Shown piece by piece: positions 50,901-61,400 of a stretch of DNA of 64,000 bases. The translations under genes were made by a program, and so were the position numbers. The DNA comes from Membranipora membranacea (Eukaryota > Bryozoa > Gymnolaemata > Cheilostomatida > Membraniporidae). A model generated the notes under the pieces. That model was not told the DNA's origin. It saw nothing but the letters and a program-made list of their open reading frames with translations, and searched no databases. Positions within the stretch are counted from its first letter, which is position 1; the number at the start of each line of letters is the position of its first letter. The stretch is taken from assembly GCA_914767715.1 (NCBI GenBank), contig OU612074.1, forward strand, positions 635,501 to 699,500. The letters run 5' to 3'.

Positions 50901-51762
50901 AAGGTTTTATGATGAATGATGAAAAAAAAAATTTGTTTATGCATTTGTATCAATTATGATTGATTATCCAAAATAAACAACATTGTCTGTCTGTAGGTAT
51001 AAAGACTGGAAACTAATCATAGGAGATAGTTATCCGGGAGGTGATGGTAACTATGTGAAGCCGGCTGAGAATCAAGCTCTACCTACACTAGAAGGGGACA
51101 CCTGTCTCAGGGAGGTGGAGGGAAAGACTGTCATCAGATGTCTCTTCAACATAGGGTGTGAGTTTTCCACTACAGGAAGGTTTTTGCTGCTGTGAGGGCT
51201 ATTGTGTTTGGAATATCTTCTTAAGCTAACAGCAAAAATAAATGAAAAAAATTTCCTTGATACAGCAACTATGAATTTATGAATTGCGATTTCTGAATAT
51301 TTTCCAAACTGTTGTTTTGACCTGATGTTGTTGCAAGCTGTGAGGAAAGGTAAACAAAACAAATCAGATATTTGAACGCTCCTGCCTGTCCACCTTTTCG
51401 CCTTAACAACAGTATATATAGCAGCCTTGGATTAGTCACTCAACTAACCACTCAGTGTCACTTACGATTTTATCAATATTTTTATCAATCATATAACTTC
51501 ATATTTTATTTCTTCTGCAGGTGACCCCTTGGAGCAGAGAAACCTTTATGACTCAAGGCCAGATATAGTGAGAAGAATTAAGATAAGACTAGATTATTGG
51601 CGCAGAGTAAGAGTACAAGCTGTCTTTGCTCCTGGAATCGTCAATGAAAACACCACTGTTCAGATCGGAAATCAAACTGTTGCAAGAATTGGCTTCTGTG
51701 ATCCAGCTACCGACTTTCCTTTGCAACCTGTGCAAAATCCAATGTGCTTTCCGAACAAATAA
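41908..51762 (+). CDS. ARSB-like: Arylsulfatase B-like sulfatase, intact, 13 exons
   Basis: Secreted or lysosomal type I sulfatase that hydrolyses sulfate esters, probably on sulfated glycans; it needs formylglycine and Ca2+. Exons: 41908-42064, 42773-42884, 43723-43774, 46548-46651, 47262-47362, 48129-48214, 48513-48623, 48818-48890, 49049-49146, 49490-49718, 50236-50386, 50997-51157, 51521-51762. Total 1677 nt, 558 residues (human ARSB 533), with all phases consistent. A hydrophobic signal peptide ends near Gly20. Catalytic residues are all present: D50-D51 (IVFIMADDLG), C88 in CTPSRSALMTG (the formylglycine cysteine), K142 and H144 (GKWHLG), H237 (APHSPLQ), D298-N299 (TSDNGG) and K323. ARSB/I/J-type features include NNGLQ, RGFDEYRG and YEGGVRVP. 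The signature's proline codon is split by intron 2. Start: first ATG after the conserved promoter. Exact substrate cannot be told. Confidence 0.95.
47855..48030 (+). mobile_element. tRNA-derived SINE in sulfatase intron 5
   Basis: A-box-like GGTGCAATAGGTTAGCGCGC, then GAGTTGTGGGTTCGAATCCC (B box), then a body with CAGCACCCTCGGGTGTATAC. In sense orientation, about 100 nt upstream of exon 6. No counterpart is seen in the matching intron of the minus-strand pseudogene, so it inserted after that duplication. Confidence 0.7.
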
Positions 51763-54700
51763 CTAACAGCTGTTCACTGAAAGAATTATTTCTTCAGCTT
51801 AAATTTCTGTAAACTCCGAACAGAAACTCAACTTGAGTGCTTTTGTATGTGCCCAATGAAAATCTTAAGACAAATTTCTTCATCGACAGAAGGAGATGCT
51901 GGAATTTTTAAGGTTTAAATTTTACTCGGATAACATGAGTGCACCTTTAGCAATATTCAAAAAAATGCCCAAATCATGCTGCTGCAGCATCCACGACACT
52001 GTTGTATGCACACCTAACTGATATATTACTTCAGCATTCAATCTCTGATGAGAATATTCCACTATTCAAAATGTACACTGTGCAGCAACTTTGTAACTTA
52101 GCCTTGTGTCTTTTGCAAGAATTTTTGCAACACCTATTTGCACCCTAGGATTTATCCATGGGTTTTAAAGGGGTAGAGTCGAGGGCAGAGTCGGTGTGGT
52201 AGAGGGGAGCTGTAGCCCCAAACCACAGGGTGAATTCGAAGTCTTTTGAAAATAAGAGTCAAATGTATCAGTCATCATGCTTAAAGTGATGTATTTGTTC
52301 TTTGATCTTATCTTAGAGATTACAACATGGAAATTAGCAAGTATACAAAATATTTATGCGGAGTGATTTTAAAATCTTTTAAAAATATATATAACTAGAT
52401 TGAATGTCCTATGTTTTCTTTGAGATTTGGTATGGAAATCTGTGATCTTTTGTGTAATCTTCTGTATTCTGAGTAATTGTGAAGCAAGGCAGGAGATCAT
52501 CATGTGTGAGAGAACAGGCTATTTAAGGGTCAAGGGCACAACCACCCACATCACTCAACAACCATATCATGACTTTTGTGGCAGCACCATTAGTAATTTA
52601 TTTTGTTCAGCTGACTGTCTTGAATCTTAAGAGGAGTAATATGCCTTCGCTGAATATATAGCTTACAGTATACTTACACCAAAGTATGTACATCTAGACC
52701 TTGAGTTGACCACTTTAGAAGATGATCTTTTGATTTTAAATGATGAAAATCACATCAATGATTTTATTCTTTGTAATGTATAAAGCAATGATCTATCAGC
52801 AAGTTTTACATTAATCATATGAACGAGAGTTGTCCATTTTCCACTCATGGAAAGACAATTCTGATCAGCAAAAATTATATAGATCAGATCTTGCCTTGCC
52901 TTACCTTTGTAAGCCAATGGAACACAGAGAATGATATATCATTTTATATTTGGTACAAATTTTGATGTTATAGCTTGGAATGGCATTTTTATCTACCAAT
53001 TAGTGGCTGTCAATTGAAAGCTGCTGATGCAAATTTACTGAGTCACCCAATATTACTGTGATTGTATGGAAACAGACGAACACTTAAACAAACACATTGA
53101 ATTACCAACGAGAAAGCCATATTTCACATCTAAAAGAAATTGAGATGCAGGAAAAGCAGTATCAGTGCTGGTGGCCGCACTGACATCGAGCTTTGAGTAT
53201 TTGAATGGTACTCTTTGATCCGAGATCTACTTGCAATCATTAGCCATACATTTCTTATTCTATCAGTTGCCCATGTCCATTTGACGATTCTGGGCCTGTT
53301 TGAAATCATAATTATCACATTAACAATATGACCGCCTGCCAAGATTGTTGATATATAAACAGATACCTTTTTGAACATATCAAGCATGTTTACCATGTAA
53401 GTCACTGCGTTCCATTCAACTTGGTTGATTGTGGACTATAATGAATGCATCTTATCTAACTCACAAACAGCAAACTTGCATGTTTTTAGAACGATTTACC
53501 AGTTAATTATGTTATACAAAGTAATTCTTCCAGCATGTAAGTCGAGACCTGGTAACCTTACATAAGTTGCGTCGTTCATCATCTCCCAAGAACTGGGTTG
53601 CATAATAAAACCACTCTGCTTGCAGGATAGCCTTGTGACATAGTCTATCTCTGCAGCACAGCAGTGGTGGCGCTGCCTTCCATCAAGAAAGGCAACTCCC
53701 AGGGTTCAAGGTTATGAGATATCAAAACCAGTGTTCCATTTAGGCCCAAATATTTCCAAAGTATGGGTTTTCATTGTTTTCCCAATTTTGGTACTCAGAC
53801 TAGGTGAATTAGTTCAAGCCCTATGCTGCAGAGACGAACGTATGCCTCAACAGTTCGCACATGCGCAGACTGTAATAAAACTGCATTTGTCTTTCAGACC
53901 TTGTGGATGCACAGACAGAACTAAGAGAGATATATAAGCAAGGAGTATTTCACTCCTTGATGTAAGTATGGCTGATTATTCTACTACAGGCATTCATAAT
54001 AAACAAAATGTAAAAGTACTGAATGCAGGCGATCCCATATACTATGTCCCTACTACAAAAACACTTTAGCCATTTTATATCAAAAACCAAAAACTTAGTT
54101 TTTACTGGTAGCGGATGTCTTAACCTTACCTGTTTTTTGGCAAAACTCAATAAATATAAGCCCTACAGAATAGACTTCGCGGCGATATGATCATAGATGG
54201 CGACACAGTTTTCCTCTAAATAATATTCTAACTAAACCCATTGTGCTAAAAAGCCTAGGTGTGCTTTAGGGAGTCAACATTCAGTCCTTTTGAACTGATT
54301 TTACAGTGTTACCTGATACAACACAAGCTGAAGCTGCTGATGACAGCAGTGGATATGTGTACAGTCATCCTGCAGATGAAGAACTGATGAATGACTTAGT
54401 CTAGTAGGGATACAAGATAAATATCACTCCTGGACCGATATTATAGTCAGAGTTGTGCAGGTGCAAGCAAGAAGTAGTTTGATGTTCTTATTGTAAGATA
54501 TCAGACACTGCTACTTTTCTGATATTACAGCTTATTTCGCACTCTGGATGTTCAATTTGCTGGGACAAATAACAGCCAATGATACTCTGAAATTGACCTG
54601 GTTGTATTGGATTTTGCTCATCAATTTGAAGTTGTTTACCCCTGTGTTATTTTTATCTAGTTGCTGCATCCAGTAAAAATTGAAATTCAGACCTAAAATT

Positions 54701-54830
54701 ATTGAAAAAACTAATAAAATAGCAATGCAACTTTAGCTGGAATTTCTATGAAAATCAGGTCGATATGTTATATTCTTTAGGAGTAAATATTGGCTAGAGC
54801 AAAGTCCAGCTAGTTTTCAGGGGTCTAACT
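51763..54830 (+). other. Sulfatase 3' flank with two weak exon-like pieces
   Basis: No convincing gene. A GT-AG-bounded piece at 53897-53960 reads LVDAQTELREIYKQGVFHSL. A piece at 54307-54404 reads LPDTTQAEAADDSSGYVYSH and on to a stop, but the splice phases of the two do not agree in those frames. The first 600 nt are probably the sulfatase 3' UTR and flank. Confidence 0.3.
53650..53715 (+). mobile_element. Short tRNA-SINE-like fragment
   Basis: CAGTGGTGGCGCTGCC (A-box-like) and CCCAGGGTTCAAGG (B-box-like) lie about 35 nt apart, as in a tRNA head. No body family was recognised. Confidence 0.35.
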
Positions 54831-54859
54831 TAAGCTAGCCTAGCTGCGAGCTGATATAA

Positions 54860-55200
54860 ACCAAGGAGGATGAGTGTATATTAGCTAGCATGAAATTTAA
54901 ATATTTAAAACATGTCTGAGAATGTGAGTTATTCCTCTTGGGAGTATTTTTCTTCTCATGGGTACGTCATTCTCCCATCATATGTCTGTGATTATTGACA
55001 CAATCACAATGGAAAGCTGATACATTCCTTATATAATGCCATTCTAAATTATGGATTCTTACATCAGCCTCGCCTAAGACTTTGTGTGTTCTCAGGTGTA
55101 CTCACAAAATTGCAGCGTCATAAACAGGATACCAAGATACCAGGTCAAACAAATTCGGTCAGAGATGACATCAGTAAGTTAATGAGATGCAGTTACTGTT
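54860..55200. repeat. Copy 1 of a duplicated 340-nt block
   Basis: Matches 57900-58215 closely across its length. Both copies contain ATG with MSENVSYSSWEYFS, and an exon-like stretch after TTCTCAG reading VLTKLQRHKQDTKIPGQTN. Copy 1 ends that stretch with a good donor (GTAAGT). The function is unknown; the short frames stop before joining. Confidence 0.7.
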
Positions 55201-55439
55201 CAAAACTCCCTTTATAAGACAATTTGTGTTCTTGTAAGGCTGCTGAGTGAAAACACATATATCTTTGATAGCAACACAATTGGTCAAATCATAAATATTT
55301 ATTCATATGACATCAGTGGATTAATATTATGCGATTTACTGGTTTAGAAAAACCAAATTCAGCAATCATTATCCTGTTAGGAAATTATTCAAACTTTTAA
55401 TGACAGAAGGTCATATTTTAGCCCAACTGTGTAATCCTG

Positions 55440-58400
55440 CATACATCAAATTCCAGACTGTCTGATAAAACATTGGCATCGTTCCCAAAGTATGGATCTG
55501 GCAGACCGTTTGCATATCAGCTCATGCATAACGGCATAAGGAAGTTTATACTGAATAAAACTACCTAAAGGCTGCCTACCAAATGTCTGTGAAGAGGTTT
55601 ATATATTACACATTACTTGAAGTATATAAATTAGAAATTATTTTGGAGAAATGACTGAGTTTCCTGTTTGTTGAAACTTGGCTGCGTTTTTTAAATGATT
55701 CGGAACCGGCAAAGTTAAGTCTGTTAAAACTTGGTTTGCGATCTTAAATAAAAAAAAAGGTATTTGCAAGCTTTTGGGTTATGTGACTTAACGTGATATA
55801 TTGCCTTTTCAGTTTCTCAGGAACTACTTGTCCCATCTCAAAAATTCCTTCACTGACACGTTGCCAGTAGTCTGACTTATGTTTAATGCCACAAACTTTT
55901 TTAAACTGCATGTTTCTTACTTGATTAATTGTACATTAACTAAAATACATTGAAAACATATAGGCAGCAATGGGCAAAATGATGCAGTAGATAACGTTTT
56001 GCAAAAGCGTGATTAAAATCTATGCAGTGTTACATGCAAAGCACATTGTGTACAACAATGGATCACCTTTTTTGGGTGATTGTTTAGCATTGAAAGAGAA
56101 AATGTTTATGCTCATAACTTCTCAACTATTGAATTTATCATCAAACGCCAATGACAAGACCACGGAAATACTCTTTAGTTTAATGGAAGCTAATGTGTAT
56201 AACATGTTCTTTAACCTATTTTCAGCTTTTTGGCTGAAGAGGTGTGCATGTTTGGACCAAATAAAGCTGGTTTAGCCACAAAAATCCATATATCTCAAGA
56301 TGTAAAGCCATAATCAACAATCGCTTCGATCAAAACCTAGACACTTTCTGAATTTCTGAATTTTGGCTGGAAAATTTTAAACTGAATGAGTTAAAACTTG
56401 GGCCATTATCTGTTACAGTTGTGACAACCAGGATCTGTAAGGTGGTAAGATTATTGATGGAAGTGACAGTACAAGACCACAATGGTATAATAAGTTGGAA
56501 ATTTCAGTTTTTGCATTATTGGGGTCGCATGTAATGAGGGGTCAGAAATGGCCCTATTACTATTGCAAAAATAAATTTCAAGTCTCAAAGACAGGAGGCC
56601 TAAAATCATAAGGTTTTACTAAAATATCACTCCTCTAGTTAGTGCCATGCCTCCTCTATATGGTGAAAGCATAAACTAATCAAATACCTCAAAAACAAGG
56701 TACCGAGGGCTCAATTTAAAAAGGGCACTTTTTGCCCCAAAATAAACTTCCAGAGGTCACTGCGACTCAAAGTCAAATATTTGGGAGGTTTCAACTGTGA
56801 AAACAACTATTAGACATGATTACCAATACAATATTAAAAAGTTTTAAAAATTGATATATCACGTTAAAGAAAACACTGATAGTATAAATGCATAGACCAC
56901 ATGATAAGTGCACGTGATTCTCATTGGCGGACTGATGACATATATAACCATTAGTGTTCTGACCTTCTTGTGTATGTCCCATAGACAATCCATTACTTAA
57001 TTCAGTTGTAGAGCTTATGTGATGTAACTCTCTGACAAGAGAAAAAATATTATGCAATCAGTTATTATTGCACATTCTTCCCTTTGAAATGATGCCAAGA
57101 ACTTTTAAATGATTGTTTCTATCTGCTTGAAAAAGCCTATTTTGTCGGTTAGCACTCACCAAACCCATCGGAATAACAATTTTGTTTCTGATTTGCAGTT
57201 ATTATTTCAGTCCACATCTATTTCTGTCTGTTGTAAGGTCCGGAGACCTATTCATTACCCTCCCAGCGAGATTCACCTGAATAAGATATGAGTTCCTACT
57301 AAGGTCAAAAGAAACTAACACTTCATATTCTGATTCTCTGACATCTTAGAAACTGACCTGGGCTAACGTTCACATAATTGTGAATGATGAAAATATTATT
57401 AAAGTTTGGATTCACCTATTGTATCAGGATGTAAGAGCCTGGTTTTTATTATATTATGTCTTCCCACTGTCCGATTACAACAATTTGCTTAGTCATGAAT
57501 GTTTATGTCACAAGATCAAATTTTTCAAAGTTGAATCCAATTTTTGAAACATAAATGCCAAACTGTCTGTTATAATTGGCATAATTTATCCTGATTAATT
57601 CTGACTGCTGGCAAACTCGACGGCTAAACAACAAATAAAGTACACACATTGGGTGCAGGAGTAATATTTCTTTCCATGTTGAATACGTAAACATTTGACC
57701 ACACTTGAAGGAACATTTTATACTATATCTTTAACTGAACAAGATATATATACATATGGATTGATTTCTATCAATGGACTGTTTGCCAAATGTATAAATA
57801 AATGGAATCAGGAGAGAGCGAGTCCCATACATACTCACTTATGACTTCATCTAACTTTAGGTAGCCTAGCTAGCCCAACTAACTAAAAAGGGTGTGTAGT
57901 TATCAGCTAGCGTTAAATTTAACTATTTAAAACATGTCCGAGAATGTGAGTTATTCCTCTTGGGAATATTTTTCTCCTCTGGGCTATGTCATTCTCCCAT
58001 CATCTGTCTGTCACTCTGGACACGATGGTATGCAGAGTTAAGGGACACATTCCTGATGTAACATCATACGAAATTATGGATTCTTATATCAGCCTCGCCT
58101 AAGACTTTATGCGTTCTCAGGTGTACTCACAAAACTGCAGCGTCATAAACAGGATACCAAGATACCAGGTCAAACAAATTTGGTTAGGTATGACATCAAT
58201 CAATATATTAATGCAAGCAGTTATTGTTTAGAAGTCACTTAACTAATTAAAAACATATAAATTTGATGGCTATGACATCAGTGGGTTAACATATGCAATT
58301 AAATATCAATTAATCTACCAAAACAAATAAATTACAAAACAAAACAGTCAAGAATCAAGAATTTCACTTATGAATCAGCAATCCTTATCATGTTATAATA

Positions 58401-61400
58401 TTGCAATGAAATTTCAATGACAAAAGGTCACGGTATAACCGAACTGAGTAATGACTGCTAATGTTGGCAAATCCTGCATATATAACTACTGAGACTTTGT
58501 AACTCAAGTTCCAGACTGTCTGATAAAATTTTGGCATCGTTCTCAAAGTATGGATCTGGCAGACTGTTTGCATAACAGTTAATGTAAAAACCAAAAGGAA
58601 GTATATACTGAATCAATCTAGCATTATGTCAAACTGATCAAAGGGCTGTCTGCCAAAAGTCTATGAAAAAACAATATTTCAAATTTTGTTTAAAGGAACT
58701 CAGATTTTGTAACTGAAATTCCAGACTGTCTGAAAAAACTTTGGCTGTGTTCTCCAAATGAATCGATCCGGCAAGCTGAAGGTAATAATAAAGAGGATGA
58801 GATTATAAAGGTGATCACATTATCACCTGTTTTGGCATCAAAACCATTTTTGTTAAAAAAGTTTTGTTAAAGGCTGTCAAAAGGATGTAAATAGAATTTT
58901 GTACTGAAATACAGTTAAAGCTCGTTCCATAATACGATAAAGTTATTGTGGTTGGTTTATCAAAATTTGGTAGATGGACACAAAGCATGAGACATCGATA
59001 TGTACAGACAAGTTAGGCACTCTTAAATCTATCATAGATTTAGTTAGATGAATAATATTTGGTTTTGATGAGATTTCCCTTCTGTCTGTTGGCAACTATA
59101 ATAATAACAATAGATTAAGGGGTGTAATTATCATCAAGGAAATTTATGTGTCCGGATTTGATAGCAAGGCATCTGTACAAATCCAAAGTGTCTGCTGTTA
59201 AAACTTGGCTTGCAATCTAAAGTCGAAAAGGTATTGGCAAGCTTATAGTTTGAGCTACTATATGTCACACTGATAATATAAATGCATAGAGCACATGATA
59301 AGTGCACGTGATTTTCGTTGGCAGACTGATGACATATATAACCATTAGTGTTCTGACCTTTTGGTGTATGTCCCATTACTTAATTAAGTTTTAAGAATAA
59401 TGAGTTGTAACTCTCTGACATAAGAGGAATATGATGTAAACTTTGATCATTGCACTTTCCTCCCTTTAAAACCCAAGCCAATAATTATTATTTCTGTCTG
59501 CTTCAGATAGCCTCTATTCTCGCTATTATGTCGGGGGTCAGATAACCTAGACTAAATGTTACCAAACAAACCACGTGAAATAAGATTTACAGATATCTGA
59601 TGATTCAATGATGTCTCTGATTTGCAGTTTTAAGATCAGTCAACAGTTTCAGTCCGATGTAAGGTCTGGGTCGTTGATGGTGAATGCTTCTTTGACCACC
59701 CAGAGATGATATGATGTATTTGGGGCTTGACCCTTCAATACCAATAAGGCTTCTTTCTTCCAATTCATAGACCTGCCAGCGAGATCCAACTGAATCACCT
59801 GGTCTTAAAATATGCTCCCACTAAGGCCAAAAGAAACAAACACTTTTTTTTTGGATTTTGTGACACCTTGATAACTGACCCAGACCGTCCTCTCAAATGT
59901 TGTAAAGGTTATATAAATGTGAATGAGAATTAACAGAAAAATTTTATTATAGCTGATATTTTACTACTGGAAAGCATGCTGTTAAAGCCTGGATCTCATT
60001 ATAGTCTGTCTCCCACTGAGCCTAGCCAATAGTTTATCTTTGATAGGTGTTTATGTTACAAAACAAAAAATGTTTGCCTGACTTGGGATCAAGTTTTTTC
60101 CAGCCGAATTCGATTTTCTTAAGCAAGGATGCCAAACCGTCTGTTAAACTTGGCATCATTTTTCCTAATTTATCCTGACTTCTGTCAAACTCAAATGTAG
60201 AGAAACAATCAAACAAAGTAAACAATTTGTGTGCAGGAGCATGTCTCTTGTTAGTCTGACAGCTTGCATTGGAACCAGTCAGGGGGCGGGGAGGGAAGTG
60301 TATGGGTAGTATTAGCAGAATGTAGTATCAACATCCTAACAAACCCTGCTTACACAGTACTATCTGCTCAATATTAGACTGCTATATCCCAGCATGTTCA
60401 CTCTCTACATAGCTCAGTATACCATGTTGAATACAAAAACATGTGACCATACCTGAAGGCACGGTTTATACCATCCGCCAATAAGATATATATATGGATG
60501 GTTTCAATCAGAGGACTGTCTCCGAAATGCCTGAAGAGCTATTGATGTTACAAAACACAATTTTTGGTATGTCATTTAGAAATTATTTTGAAAAATACAA
60601 ATTTCATAACTCGAATTCCCGAGTATCTGATAAAACTTAGGAATTGCTTTGGAAAGAGATTGGATCCGGCAAACTAGAGGCAATGTGAAACAAACTACAT
60701 GATAGAGTAATAATTACCTGCGTGCATAGAAGCATCGAAATCTTGTTCAAAGTTTTTTTAGGAAAACTGTCGAAGGAAGATTTTGCATAGATACAGTCAA
60801 ACATCATTTTGTGATGTGATATGACATTCAGGTGTATACCACATATACAATCCATTACTTAATTAAGTTGTAAGTGCAACGAGTTGAAACCGTCTGACAT
60901 CAGGAAGAAAATTATGTTAATAATTAATTTTGGACATTCCTCCCTTTGAAACCATGCCAAGAATTTGTGAATGATTATTTCTGTCTGTCTTAAATGACCT
61001 CTGTGCTCACTATTTTGTTGGGGATGGATAACCTAACCTTCCTCTCACTAAACCCACTGAAATTAGACTGCAAATTATTGATTATTTAAGGTTGTTTCTG
61101 ATTAGTACTCATTTAAAATGCAGAGAGTGAACAATTAGCCAATATTAATATAATATGTCTAATGTTAATACCCCTTTGGCCACCAAGACATTATGTATTT
61201 GGGTTGTGAACCCCTTCATTCCCAATTAGGCTTCTTTGTTCCTATTAATTGACCTGCCAGCGAAATTCACCTGAATCACTCTGTCATAAGTCCAAAGGAA
61301 ACTTACACCTCATGTTCCAATTCCCTGTCACCTAAGAAACTGACTCGGGCTCTTCGCTGCAGTCCTGGTAAATTTCAGATATTTCGGAACGAGAATTAAA

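Noticed and set aside
52427-52630. Small secreted Cys-rich protein with apparent signal peptide
   Set aside because: The frame opens at TTG, not ATG, directly after an in-frame stop, and no convincing acceptor or upstream exon supplies a start. The hydrophobic run alone is not enough.
53897-54404. Two-exon gene end downstream of the sulfatase
   Set aside because: Joining the two pieces by their best splice sites gives an almost immediate stop (SLIVT then TGA), and neither piece matches a known family.
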